DNA of 64,000 nucleotides from Ctenosaura bakeri (Eukaryota > Chordata > Lepidosauria > Squamata > Iguanidae). Where the stretch lies: contig CAOLHI010001830.1 in the NCBI GenBank assembly GCA_948474755.1, positions 124,001-188,000 on the forward strand. Direction: 5' to 3'. A program made the translations under genes and the position numbers. Shown one piece after another: positions 42,478 to 53,797 of this stretch (positions are counted from its first letter, which is position 1; every line of letters begins with the position of its first letter). The notes beneath the pieces were generated by a model. That model worked only from the letters and a program-made list of their open reading frames with translations. It was not told where the DNA came from and did no database searches.

Positions 42478-42765
42478 TGCCTGCTGTGTGCCTTCATGCC
42501 AACTGGGACATGTGTGAAGGTGGTTTTCTTGGCAAGAGTTTCTCCGAGGAGCCTTGCCACCGCTGTCCTTGGCTGAGCAGGGCTTGAGTTGGTCTCCCAA
42601 GGTCCTCCCCCAGCATCCAAGGGAGCACACCGCGCTCTCATTGGCCAGGTTTCTTCAGAGAGTGTGACTTTCTGAGAGAGCGTGATGCGTGAAAGATCAT
42701 CCAGCGGGGATTTGGATCTTGGCCTGCCTGGAGTCATAGTTCAACACTCAGACCCCAACTCTGGA
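42478..42765 (-). mobile_element. tRNA-derived squamate SINE, minus orientation
   Basis: The tail side reads CTGTGTGCCTTCATGCCAAC and TTTCTTGGCAAGAGTTTCTC. The head side reads AGTCATAGTTCAACACTCAG. The order matches the other minus-strand copies. An internal segment seems longer than in them, perhaps a second partial unit. Confidence 0.6.
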
Positions 42766-42799
42766 TCCCGTAGCAAGGGTCTCTGTCTCAGCTGCTAAG

Positions 42800-43032
42800 A
42801 CCTCTTATTAGTTTCATGCCTAGGCTGGAATGGGGCATGGTTGGGATTTCTAAAATTACACCTTGGGATGAGAGAGCAGCTAGAGAAGAATCCTCTAATC
42901 ATATTAACGTGTGTGGCATCGCCCAATGACAAGGATGCATTTATGGAACTCCCTGCCACAAGGTGGAGTGAGGGCTTAGATTGGCTTGCAACGGGATTAT
43001 GCAAATTCATGGCAGATGCCAGGATTATCTGA
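42800..43032 (+). mobile_element. CR1-like LINE 3' region
   Basis: The phrases TGGAACTCCCTGCCACAAGG, AGGGCTTAGATTGGCTTG and CAAATTCATGGCAGATG match the CR1 3' region as I know it, in plus orientation. The copy is diverged. Confidence 0.55.
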
Positions 43033-43214
43033 GGTTTAGCAGGGATTCCAGCTCAGGATTCCAGCTTTGAGGGAGCAACAGGAAGGATGAAAGAGTGGGG
43101 TGTGGTGGAGGAGGTGAATTTTGGACTGAATGCCGGAGTACCTCCTCCTCCCGCACAGCCTCCTTGCATTCGGGCCCCACCATCTCCTGGGAATGGCGAC
43201 CGAGGGAAGGAGGA

Positions 43215-43375
43215 ATAAAACAACGGAGACATTAGTGTAGGTTCATATATAATTCAGGCATGGTTTTAGTGATGAGAGAGAAAAACAATTAGCTAGCTGC
43301 CTGCATCAGCTAATTTGAGTTAATTAGTTATTTGGATGGTCTAGTTATGTAAGGGTAACATGTTCCAAGAACAGC
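43215..43375. other. Candidate conserved non-coding element
   Basis: Contains AACAATTAGCTAGCTGCC, CAGCTAATTTGAG and TTAATTAGTTATTTGG, a dense cluster of ATTA/TAAT sites immediately before the long GGAA array. Confidence 0.42.
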
Positions 43376-43413
43376 TTCTCTGTCAAGACGGGGTGTGCCC
43401 GTGTGAGAGGCAG

Positions 43414-43649
43414 GGAAGGAAGGAAGGAAGGAAGGAAGGAAGGAAGGAAGGAAGGAAGGAAGGAAGGAAGGAAGGAAGGAAGGAAGGGAGGGAAGGAGGA
43501 AGAAGGAAGGAAGGAAGGAAGGAAGGAAGGAAGGAAGGGAAGGAAGGAAGGAAGGAAGGAAGGGAAGGAGGAAGAAGGAAGGAAGGAAGGAAGGAAGGAA
43601 GGAAGGAAGGAAGGAAGGAAGGAAGGAAGGAAGGAAGGAAGGAAGGAAG
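43414..43649. repeat. Long GGAA array
   Basis: About 236 bases of GGAA units with a few GGAGGAAGAA interruptions that themselves recur about 70 bases apart. This is the longest microsatellite in the window. Confidence 0.96.
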
Positions 43650-44038
43650 ATAGGCAGGCGGGCAGGCGGGCAGCTGGAAAGCAAGTGCCCAACCGGACTG
43701 GGGCCCCCTGCCCGTCCCCTCTGTGCGCTGCCTGGCTCCTCCTCATAGGGAGGCCGCGGATGCTCTTTGGGGCTTCCATTGTGGACCGGGAGGAGAGCCC
43801 AACAGAGTGAGGAGTAGCCCACCATCAAAAGGGTGCGAGAAAGGCCTTGCACAGCTGTTTGCTGAGAGTTTTCCCCACCAGCAAAACCCTTTGGAGTAGT
43901 CCAGACATGGTTGCTTCTGTGTACATGTCAGCACTTTGGAAAGTTTTTTTTCAACAACAAAGCAAGGCACGGTCCAACTTTTTTGTTGCAGTTCTTAAAA
44001 AAACAACATCCCAAGCTTCTGATAGCACAAACATCTAT

Positions 44039-44039
44039 G

Positions 44040-44068
<29 letters not shown>
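44039..44068. repeat. CA dinucleotide array
   Basis: Fifteen CA units, close to the SINE at 44110. Confidence 0.95.
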
Positions 44069-44070
<2 letters not shown>

Positions 44071-44109
44071 ATTTTGCAAGGGGAACCCTTCCACAATAAT
44101 AAAATAACA

Positions 44110-44390
44110 ACCAAGTAACACATTTATTTATTTATTTATTTATTTGTTTGTTTGTTTGTTTGTTTGTATCCCGCCTCTCCATATGGATCGAGGTGGCGAA
44201 CAACTTAGCATGTATTTCGAAACATTTTTCTATACATGCCCCCAACAAGCTGGGTACTCATTTTACCGACCTGCAAAAGGATGGAAGGCTGAGTCAACCT
44301 TGGAGCCCGGCAGGATCAAACTCACAACCTTGTGATTTGTGGCTTGCAGTACTGGCATTTAACCACTGCACCACCAGGGCTCCCTACTAA
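44110..44390 (-). mobile_element. tRNA-derived SINE with TTTATTTA tail, minus orientation
   Basis: On the minus strand it begins GAGCCCTGGTGGTGCAGTGG followed by TTAAATGCCAGTACTGCA, a tRNA-type A box. A B-box-like GTGAGTTTGATCCTG comes next. It ends in an AAACAAACAAATAAATAAAT tail (44121-44166 on plus). This is a common squamate SINE type. Confidence 0.75.
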
Positions 44391-44589
44391 AGCTAGAAAG
44401 TGACAGCTTTATTATCCCTTTTGCCAAAATCTAAGGGAGAAGAGGCAAGGTCAAAGATTCTGGACGAGGCCCACCAGTTTGTTTGGGTTTTTTTTAAAGA
44501 AGTGGACAGCATGACAGAGAAGGAAAGGGCTGGGCTGGCAGGGCAGGTGGTGAGTGCTTTCTGCTAAGCCACTTCTGTAAGCACAAGGA

Positions 44590-44700
44590 ATTGGGGGACT
44601 GTGGAACTTCCTGCCACAAAATGTGTGGATGGATGGCCACAGGCTAACCTGGCCTGAAAAAGATCAGACAAAGAATGGAGGAGAAGAGAACCTTCCACAG
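44590..44700 (+). mobile_element. Short CR1-like fragment
   Basis: TGTGGAACTTCCTGCCACAA followed by GTGTGGATGGATGGCCACAG resembles the same CR1 3' region as at 42800, in a short, diverged copy. Confidence 0.4.
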
Positions 44701-45399
44701 CTCTTAGGAGACACGGCTAAACGAAGCCTCACCCTCAGAGTCAGTCTGCCCCGAAGACCAAGATACCCAGCGAGAGCTGAGCAGGGGGAGGGGGACTGCC
44801 CTCTCCACGTTCCACCCGTGGCATCTGGCTGGCCACTGCTGGGGAAAGGAAGTGGAGCTGAACAGACGGCCCATCTTTTTAAGAGACTGTCAAGTGGGCG
44901 ATGTGCAATTCCTTTGACAAACTTGAGGTGGCTGGAGGAAGCTCACAATGGCGTGTCCCTCCATGGCATCTCCATGCGTTTATTTCTCACCCAAATGTGG
45001 ATGATTCCCTGGGGCCTTTGCTGGATGTTGCAGGAACCTGTGCCTTCTCTGTGCAGAAGAGGCGATCCCAATCGTGTCCCCATGCTCCAGATATGTGGGT
45101 CTTTGAGGCTGCACCCCCCCATCTCAGATAAACGAGGGAGAAACTCCGCTCTGGGGTGAAATGTATCCTTCTATCTTTGCATTTCACATATACAGGATTT
45201 GCTCTGTAAAATGCAAACAGCAGCAGCAAACCAGGGCCAGCCCCTAAATCCGTGGAGAAGGGATCTTGCCCAGGAGAGCACTGGGGGAGGAAAGTGGCAC
45301 CAACGTTGGGATCTTTTCAGTACCAAGTCAGAAGCCAGCTTTTTCTTGAAGCCTTTGGGCCTGATTCTATCCAGGCTGTGCATGAACTATGGTTGGCAC

Positions 45400-45635
45400 C
45401 ATTAAATTTAAATTTTTAAATTGTTTTAACTGGTTTTTAAGATGTCTGCCTTTAATTGCTAAGCTCATATATATGTGTGTGTGTGTGTCAATGCGCATGT
45501 GTATTACAGCTTTTAAAATTATTGTTCTTGTTTATTGTTTTAAATTGATTTTACTGTAAGCTGCCCTGAGATCTTCAGGTATAGATCAAGTTAAAAATAT
45601 TTTAATAAAATAAAGAAAATGAATAAAATAAAATA
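45400..45635 (+). mobile_element. LINE-like 3' tail with AATAAAA repeats
   Basis: The segment TGTAAGCTGCCCTGAGATCT followed by TTTAATAAAATAAAG and AATAAAATAAAA resembles the 3' ends of reptilian non-LTR elements. A GT run (45467-45489) interrupts it. The family is uncertain. Confidence 0.45.
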
Positions 45636-46159
45636 TCCTGTTCACAATCAGAAGCAACTGAATTAAAAAGAAGAAAGTCCCTAAAACTCTTGTCAAAGCT
45701 TAGAAAAGCCAGGTACTGATCTGGGACTGCAAAAGGTATGTGTTCAGAGATTATTTTTATTTTTGGTTTGCAGTAACTTGAAGAAGGTGTTGAGTCATGG
45801 GGTTCCCTGGCCAAAATGACACATGCCTGCCCTGGGAGTTCAGGGCCAGGACTGAACATCACCTCCTTTGGGCACACAGATGGGGCTCAGGAAATGCCCT
45901 CCATGTCAGCGGGTCAGTGAGTCCACTATGGGTTTTAGGCTGAACTTTAAAAAACCTACCAAAGCTCTGGCTCTTTCAATCCAAAATTGCTCCAGCATCT
46001 TGAGCATCTCCTCTAAAATGCCCTGTGGGAACCGGCCTCCACGGCCGGTGGTGGTGGGGAGAGGAATTGGGGTGGTTCTGGCAGCACAGCTGAGATTGAA
46101 ACCGGGCCAAAAACAGCTGCCGGTTTTGATAAAGAGAAATGCAGCAGCAACAGCTGTTT

Positions 46160-46340
46160 GAGGGGCGGTTGCAGCTTCATCAATGCTAAGTGGTCAATAA
46201 ATCACGCTGGCCCAGCCGTTATGTTCCTTCCCAGGCCCCTCATTAATCTCATGAAAAATGAAGGAGGGAGGCTGGGTGATCGTGGAAATGTATACATTAT
46301 CCAGAAAGTAATAATTGTGTGTAATGGTGATGTGGACCCC
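46160..46340. other. Candidate conserved non-coding element
   Basis: Contains GGTCAATAAATCACGC, CCTCATTAATCTCATG and GAAAGTAATAATTGTGTG without repeat character. Confidence 0.38.
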
Positions 46341-47611
46341 CAGCAGGGGTGAGGGCGGCAAGGCGCATGCGCACACGGCCCCCAGAAACTGGGCTGGTAA
46401 ATCGGCCCTGGAGCGTTGTCCTCACTTTATCCCTCCTCAGGAAGGGCTGCAATCCAGAGGGTCAGTTGCAAAGGACAGGGTGCAGCTAATGCTGAAGGAG
46501 TCCCACTAGCAGGCCGGAAAGAAGGGTTCCTTCCCATCCTTCGCTGCTGTGCCGAGAACATTTGCATCCATGCTTGTTTCCCTGGGGTCTGATTGAAATT
46601 CTGTTCACTTCCTTTGAAATTCCTTAGAAGTTTCTCTTTTAGGAAGTATCCCCTGAATTCACTCTGGAATTTCACTTTAGGCAAAAGTGAGCGCTCAGCT
46701 CTCATTTCCAGCACCCGAGGACAAGATCCAAGGACCAAGAGAAGGTCTGGTGGCCATTTGGAGCGAGCTGGTACCCGGGGCAAGCGCTTGAGGGTCTTCC
46801 CCACCAGATCTTTGTGCCCGCAGAAGCTTGTAGGGGCCACTGTGGTCTTGCTCAGGGAAGACCCTCGGCACCTCTGGACAGCTTACTCCAGAAGAAAGCT
46901 TTGGCCCATGGGGAGGAGGGGGTGCACTGTGGCAGCTTTTATTTCCTCATAAAGAACCTGCCAGACACAACCATTGTGAGTTAGCTTCCATTTCCTTCCC
47001 TCCCCACACCCTAATTGAAAAAGACCTCATCCATCTCTTTGGGGGGCCCTCTGCCCCCATTTGCATAAAGAATGGCTCCAGAATAAGCTACTCTTGGTTA
47101 ATGTATTCCTCTCTGCTGCACATCACTCCCAGCCTGCCGGCAGCAAAACATTTTATATGGCTTTGACTTCGTAATGTGTGGGAGACAGGCAGCAATAAAC
47201 ACAACTTTTTGGAGAGAAGGAAGAACTCCCCTGAATGCTGACACACTCTGAGCGGGTTTATGGCCCTCTCCCAGCCGGAACCACTGCAGCTCTCACACCA
47301 GCCAGCCACGTGACTTTTGCAGCATCTTAGGGAAATCTCCCCCTTTCCATTATGGGGGTCTCCCAAGCAAACAGGAAGCAGACAGCCAGGAAGGAAGGAA
47401 AGGAGGAGAGAAGGAGAGAGTCAAGCCAAGTGGGCAGGCATGCATCCAGGGACCCGGGGCCTCCCTCAGGATGCAGGTGCCCAGGCCCTGTGGAGCTTGA
47501 ATCTGCTCCAGATTTGAGCCCGGAAGGGAGCTGCCCTGTGTGCTGAACCCAGTTCCCCACCAGTTCAGGATCTTGGGCAGTCAACCCAACTGAAAAGGAG
47601 TTCTCCAAAGT

Positions 47612-47832
47612 TGCTGGTGCTGTTGTGTGTGTCTTCAAGCCATTGCTGACCATATCATGGGGTTTTCTTGGCAAGATTTATCCAGAGGAGGTTTGCCTGC
47701 ATGGCCATGCTCCGAGCCTGAGAGAGTATGATTTTCCCCAGGCCCCCCTGTGGGTCTCCATGGCCAAGTGGGAATCTGAGCCTGGCCTCCCATAACCCTT
47801 GTCCAAAATCCAAGCCACTATACCACACGTGC
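47612..47832 (-). mobile_element. tRNA-derived squamate SINE, minus orientation
   Basis: TGTGTGTCTTCAAGCCATTG and GGGGTTTTCTTGGCAAGATT form the tail side. CCAAGTGGGAATCTGAGCC and CAAGCCACTATACCACA form the head side of an inverted copy of the same SINE family. Confidence 0.65.
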
Positions 47833-48249
47833 TCCCTGAACCTGTATCCGTCCTCCAATAGATTCTACGTTCTTGGTACCTCTTTCCAGACTAGAACCTA
47901 GATTCACCACCTGGCTGGCCCGGGACCCTATGGGGCTGAAAGGTTGGCTGCAGGGCTCCCCTTCCATAGCAATGGGCCTTCCTCTCCCTCCTGGCTCTGG
48001 TTGCTCTCCCACCAGCCTGCCTGCTAGGGTGGGGCCTTCAGCACACCTGACATCAGGTGCACTAGCAAGCCTCCTCCTCCTCCTCCTCCAGCCGAAAGCG
48101 CAGCGCAGAGTCCCACCTTTGCATTCCAAGCAGATGGAGCTGCACCGTTTGCCTCCCTCCCAGCCTCCCCATTTCTGAGAAATGCCAGAGTTATAAAACA
48201 GAGCCCCAGGTGGCCCCTTCCTTCCCTTCCTCAGCTAACTTGAGGCTGA

Positions 48250-48500
48250 GACAGAACAAAAGAGGCAACCAAACAGGAGATATTTTTAATTTCAAAGAGG
48301 GGCTGACATTCACCAAGTGCTCTCAAGGTTTATATTGACAGCGGGGTCACGGGAAACTCCGCTGCTGAATTCAGACAGTGCCACAGCTCTTATCTGTTGC
48401 AAGTCGGTGGTTCATTTCCCCTTTATTAAAAGCATTAACCTTTCTTCATTTGGAAAAAACCCCCACAGAGTGTTGGGTAGAAAGAACAACACAGTTAAGA
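48250..48500. other. Candidate conserved non-coding element
   Basis: Contains GGAGATATTTTTAATTTC, GGTTTATATTGACAGC and CTCTTATCTGTTGCAAG (a GATA-type site), in unique sequence. Confidence 0.38.
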
Positions 48501-48844
48501 AATAGAGTTAACAGTTGAGCTGAGCAAGGGGAAGCGGAAGGGATCAGCGGCAAACCCGCCATGACCTTTCTGGTGGTCCCCTAGAAAGGACTCAAAGGCT
48601 CCAGGGCCAAAATGGACCTCTTCAAGGATGCTTCTGCCTGGCACAGGCTCACAGCTGCTAGTTGCCCTGCATGACCTGGCCCCCCACCCCTTGCCCAAGG
48701 TCATCAGGTCTTGGGGGTCTGTGGGACAAAGGGGGACGGATTGCTCTCTGGCGGCAGAGAGGAGCCTTATGTTCCAGTCTTCCCAAGTACGGGAGAGCCG
48801 TTGAATCTGTGGATTCAGAATGTCGACGTGGACATGGATCTACG

Positions 48845-49040
48845 TGTTGCTGTGGTGGTTTGAGCATTGCATTGCATTGTACTCTGGAGGACTCTGGAGA
48901 CCAGGATTCAAATCCTCCTGTGGCCAAGGAAAGGCAATGGTGGCAATCCCCCTCCAAAGGAATCTTGCCAAGAAACCCCTGATCAGGTTGCTTTAGGGTC
49001 ACCGTAAGTTGGAGGCGACTTGAAGGCACACAGCAGCTAC
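48845..49040 (+). mobile_element. tRNA-derived squamate SINE, plus orientation
   Basis: The best-preserved copy of this family here. It has the head GCTGTGGTGGTTTGAGCATT, a B box in AGGATTCAAATCCTCC, the linker GGAATCTTGCCAAGAAACCC and the tail AGGGTCACCGTAAGTTGGAG, ending in GGCACACAGCAGC. Confidence 0.75.
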
Positions 49041-49599
49041 AATGAGATGTTGATTCAATGGGATGGTTCTGGCTGGGACCAACCAAAAGGGCTCCCCCTT
49101 TCCCAGCCCATCCACCCCCCCTGCAAGGAGAGGGTGGGCCACCAGGATAGAGTGCTGTTGGCCAAGGAGCTTCCTTTTAGCTATAGTTGGGTTTTAGTCC
49201 ACATGAATTAATTTGCATTTTGGTGTGTATAATTCATTATGCTGCGGGTGCAGTCCTTCTCAAACTGTCTATGTCTCTCCAGGACTGCGAGGAAGGCAGG
49301 AGATACCTCTGACTCACCCGTGACCAAATCCGTGGGTCTCCTCTGCCTTGGCAAGGCTGCTGGTGCTAGCCGCAGTTCTCCAGGGGAGAGGAGGAGGCTC
49401 CCCAGGGTCCTGGATCTGCTTTCTTTCCTTCGCAGGCAGACTCGCAGGAACCTTCAAAGAGGGCTGAAATCCAGCCGCCTCTTCTGCCACGCAAAATGCT
49501 CTCCTTTCTCTGTCCCCTCATGGATCCCTCTGGCCGATTTCCAGCCTGGGAGTGGGCAGCGGGGGCCCAAGAAAGCCCCCCGGGGGGAACCGCTGGGCT

Positions 49600-49750
49600 T
49601 CTGGGACTGTGGATGCTGGAAGTTGGATGCTTGCTGTCATCTTGATGTAAATTAGATATTTGGGGTCTGGATTAATGTCCACATTAACTTCCTTAACGGG
49701 CTTATTCACATGCAAAGCACTGGAAAATATTCAAGTCTAGCACTTTCTTT
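49600..49750. other. Candidate conserved non-coding element
   Basis: Contains TGATGTAAATTAGATATT and GGATTAATGTCCACATTAAC. It is AT-rich, unique, and bounded by GC-rich sequence on the left. Confidence 0.36.
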
Positions 49751-49867
49751 TCTCCCAGGACAAAAGGAAACAACAGCTGTTGGTTTCTAAACCCTCTTCT
49801 CACAAGGAGGCCCCGGAGGAGGTCGCTGGGAAGGGCGAAGAGCCTGTGGAGGGGGCTAGGACCAAGT

Positions 49868-49927
49868 GTGTGTGTGTGTGTGAGAGAGAGAGAGACCTCT
49901 GTGTGTGTGTGTGTGTATGCGTGTGTA
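49868..49927. repeat. TG/GA compound run
   Basis: TG units, then GA units, then TG units again, directly beside the 5S-headed SINE. Confidence 0.9.
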
Positions 49928-49934
49928 CATTTAT

Positions 49935-50142
49935 GAGACTTTCAATTGCCTGTCAACTTATGGTGACCCCATGAATTTCGTAGGGTTTTCTTAGCCAAGG
50001 AATCCTCAGAGATGGCTTTGCCAGCTCCTTCCTCTGAAATATAACGTACAGCCCCAGGTATTCCTTGGTAGTCTCCCATCCAAGTACTAACCAGGGCTGA
50101 CCCGGCTTAGCTTCCAAGATCAGGCGGGATGTGGTGCCTGTA
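49935..50142 (-). mobile_element. 5S rRNA-derived SINE, minus orientation
   Basis: The minus strand starts with a 5S-rRNA-like head: CTGATCTTGGAAGCTAAGCC, GGTTAGTACTTGGATGGGAG and CAAGGAATACC. It continues into a body with TTGGCTAAGAAAACCCTACG and GGGGTCACCATAAGTTGAC, the same tail type as the tRNA-headed SINEs. 5S-headed SINEs of this kind are known in lizards. It is a dispersed retroposon, not a 5S rRNA gene. Confidence 0.8.
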
Positions 50143-51057
50143 GAGTATTTTTAGGGAGCTGTGGAGGCCGAAAAGGCTGTGGAGGGGGCTTGTGCCAGAT
50201 GGGTCAGTGGGAGAAGCTGTGCCCTCCTCTGGGCCAGGCAGGGGGACTCGCCCTCTGGGAAGGGAGCAGCATCGAACCCCCAACAGGACGCAGACAAAAG
50301 CCAGGCATCTCACCACCTTCAGGGAGAAAAGGCACACACCTTGAGACATTCTCTCGAATAGAGAAAGCAAAAAACAACACCAGCCACTGCAAAAAATGCC
50401 CATCTTTGTATTTCATGACCCCCCCTCTCTTTTTTTTGCAAGTTATACCCATTTGGGCCAAAAGTATTGGAGTTTTTGGCACAACTTCCCAACGGCCTAT
50501 CAGCTAGTCCCAACTAGAGGAGATCCATTGAATCCAGTGTTTGATGGTGGGTCAACCTTTTGGTAGATCCCATGGATTCAGTGACTCTCCTTTGGTCAGG
50601 AGCCGCGAGAGCACGGAAGCCATTTTATCTTTTTCTTTTTTCTTAGCTGCAGTGAGCAGAAGGGCTCCTCCCCGTCCTTCCCAGGGTGGTCCCAGTGCCA
50701 CGGGTGGGGGGATCTGCTGACTCCCTTGGCATCCCCCTCTATATCGCTTTGTCCCTAGCTGTGAGCCTGGGCAGCCCCGACCAAGAGACCCCCAGGGCCA
50801 AGGGCAAGAGCGTGCAGCCCCCCTGAGAATGAGCCCCATCCCTCAGTGAGATGGGGCTGTGTGGATCCGCTGAATCTTTCAAGCTCTCCTGGATGAGAGT
50901 CGGTGCTGGAGGAGGAGGAAGGCAGCAGCGGGTGGGGGGAAACCCACTGGCCTTGTCAATACATAAATATTTCATGGCAACAGAACTGCAGGTGTTAGCC
51001 GAAATCTGACTGTAAGAGGCTGGAAATGGGGCTGCTTGGCTGACGCTGGGATTTTCT

Positions 51058-51092
51058 CTCTTTCATTTTCTCTCTCTCTCTCTCTCTCTTTC
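51058..51092. repeat. CT-rich run
   Basis: A CT dinucleotide run embedded in a pyrimidine stretch. Confidence 0.85.
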
Positions 51093-52094
51093 CCCCCCCC
51101 TGGTTCACTCTGTCTGTTTCATGGAATTTCACTTATTGATTTCAAGTTTTCAGCCCAGGTTCCAGCCTTCTTTCCCTGCCCATTTCAGCACCCGCTTCAG
51201 TGCGCCACTCGCACTCATCACCAGTCAAAAGCTGGAAGAGTCACTGGCTGATTTTTTTTAACTTCAGGGTGGAAAATATGACCAGAGCCAGTAGGCTCCT
51301 CGGACTGCCCGTCCCTGGGGAAGCAATAACAGTAAAATACAATTGGAGGCCTAGTCCATTCTTATTCTTTATTCTTATTCTTGCTATTACTATCAGTACC
51401 ACTGTCCTCATAATAGTCATTACTTATATCCTGCTTTTCTCCACAGCTGTGACTCAGATCAGCTTATAAATTAAAACAAAGACAGTATAGTTTCAACATA
51501 CAAAAGATCAAAATTCAAACTGGAGAAATAGACATTTGTTTCTTCCTTAGATTTCCCCTCCATGAGGGTGGGAGAAACACTCACCCTCCCACTTTCCTTG
51601 CCCCCTGGGGCGCAGCTCTCCTTTGGGGTCACTCAGATCTTCTCCCCTCCTACATCATGCACATGAGGAGGAAAAGGGGGTGTCAGTATGCGACAACCCC
51701 ATTCCCCTTTCAAGCAGCAACCTCAAACACCTCCCCAGGCCCCCCACATCCTGCATCTGAGGGGTCTCGGAGCCCCCCCCCACTGTCTCTTGCCTTCGGC
51801 TCTGTCATTCTCTTCCCTGCGCCGACTTTAAAGCCCTGCTGCCGCCTGTGCTTTGGGTTAAAGGCCGACACGCCGGACTTCCACTGGTGCCTCGCATGCG
51901 CATGAGTTCCCCCGTGGAAGTGAGTCGACATTTTTGTCTGAGGCGAAAGGGTCGCATTCAGGTCAAGGTTGTGGAAGCAGAGTTGCACATGTGGTGCTGT
52001 TGTGCACACAAAGACAAGCATGCTCATTCTGGCTTCCATTGTGCAACAGTGCTGTTCAACACAACACAACTATCAACACTTAAATCCAAATGCT

Positions 52095-52320
52095 GTTGTT
52101 TGCACAATGCAAATGCAATGTACGATCCCAACCAGTTGCACCCATGGCCATGGGAGAGGCCTCCTCTGAGGTGGCACCACAGCTGTGGAATGCCCTTCCA
52201 AGGGAATCCTGGATGGCACCCTCCCTCCCAAGCAAGATGGTGCTGTTCCAGAGTCCCCAGAGCCAGGGATCACCGTTTGGCTGTTTTAACTCTCCCCGTG
52301 TGTTTCTAGCAGTTCTTAAG
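52095..52320 (+). mobile_element. Possible LINE fragment
   Basis: CAGCTGTGGAATGCCCTTCC followed by GGGAATCCTGGATGGCACCC resembles a phrase found in 3' regions of reptile L2-type LINEs. The match is from memory and the copy is short. Confidence 0.35.
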
Positions 52321-52334
52321 AGTTTTACTCTTCA

Positions 52335-52535
52335 AAGACATAGCCATATCAATCTGTATCGGTATGCAAAGAAATCTTGTAGCACCTCTGAGACTAAATG
52401 AGAGAAAGAAATTGGCAGCGCAAGTTTTGCATATTGACCCAGACCGACAGCCGTGTCTCTGAATCTGCCACACATGGAGAAAGAAGTTTGCAGAATAAGC
52501 TTTTGTAGACCGTCTACTTCATCAGGTACGTGGAC
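52335..52535 (+). mobile_element. Interspersed repeat of uncertain class
   Basis: AAATCTTGTAGCACCTCTGA followed by GAGACTAAATGAGAGAAAG and AGCTTTTGTAGACCGTCTAC, then TTCATCAGG. This pattern recurs in reptile genomes, but I cannot assign its class with confidence. Confidence 0.45.
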
Positions 52536-53479
52536 GGCAGGGCTTATGGACAGGCATGGGTGCCAATGAATGAGCAGGGTGTGTGTGTGTGTGTGTGCGC
52601 ATGCACATGTGTGTGAATACTAATAGAAATGCAAGACCCATGGTTATGGCGATGGGGTGACAAATTCAGTTCTAATGATGCTCATAAAGGATTGTTGGGG
52701 GACAAAGATGTTGCCTAAAGTGAAGGTGGGAAGATAAATATAGGCACGGAGGGGGGAGTTCTAGGAAAGCTGTCTGATGCTGACCAAGAACCAGAAAGGA
52801 GAGATGAGAAAAACAGGCAGGAAAGCTCCCATGATGCTGGGGTGTTACCTAGTGCTACAATCTGTGCAGTGCACCAGGAAACCACGGTCTCTGTTCAGCC
52901 CACTATCGACACAGCCTGGAGTCTGTCTTAGTCTGCTTTTAAGGCAAATTTTTTATCTGCTTTATCTGTTTCTGTTTGGTGTTTTAACCCCTGTTTTTAT
53001 CTGCTGTGCTTCGCCATGGAGACCTCAAAGGGCCAAGAGACCAGAAATGAGCGCCTGAATGCAGATCAAGGGGAGTGCAGGCGGAGCTCTCCAAGGTGCT
53101 GAAGCTGCTCTGGGGACCGGGAACTCCCTCCGGGGTTCAGCACCGAGGAGAGCAGCGAACTAGTTTCAGCACCTTGGAGGACCCTTGAAAATAGAGTCAG
53201 ACCCAGAGGGAATTTACACACACCTGGGCCATTTCCTCACTAGACTTATAGTGGAATCCTCAAAGGCCCCTCCCTAAACTGCAAACCCCTGGATTCCATA
53301 GGATGTTGAAAGTGGAGTAATAGCACTATAGCAGTCTAGTGTGGAAATGGCCCTGCACTGAGCCAAAGGACCCATCAGTCGCTGCTGGATGCCCGAGAGA
53401 GGGCTTTTGCCATATTCTGCACCCCTCTTTTCCTTCCTTCCTCCTCCTCAAAACAGATATAAGCACTGGGGGCGGGAGG

Positions 53480-53725
53480 AAAAAAATGGAATCTAAAAAG
53501 CTTTGTCAACTTGAGTGATTTTTTTTTTTTTTTTCGGCTCCTGTCACTGGAACTACCATCACCCTTCAGAGCCAGAGCCAGGCAATAAAACGGATAGAAC
53601 TAATAAAGGGGAAGGCGGCAGGACTTGACGGATCTGAGCGGCCTTGGCAGCTGACACTCAATTTCACCCGGGGGCAAATTGAAGCGGCGGCGACAGGAAA
53701 GTGTCCACTGGTGTGGTGACCCTGA
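53480..53725. other. Candidate conserved non-coding element with a T17 tract
   Basis: Unique sequence with AAAGCTTTGTCAACTTGAG, a T-run (53519-53534) and then CAATAAAACGGATAGAAC and TGACACTCAATTTCACC. CpG frequency rises at the right end. Confidence 0.33.
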
Positions 53726-53757
53726 GCCAGGCAGCGCGGGTTGTTAATCTGGAGCCA

Positions 53758-53795
<38 letters not shown>
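53758..53795. repeat. TG dinucleotide array
   Basis: About 17 TG units followed by a GA patch. Confidence 0.95.

Positions 53796-53797
<2 letters not shown>

Noticed and set aside
43345..43852. Long open frames made of Lys-Glu-Gly-Arg or Leu-Pro-Ser-Phe repeats
   Set aside because: They are translations of the GGAA microsatellite and not genes.
50060..50142. A 5S rRNA gene on the minus strand
   Set aside because: Only part of 5S is present and it runs into a SINE body, so it is a retroposon head and not a functional rRNA gene.
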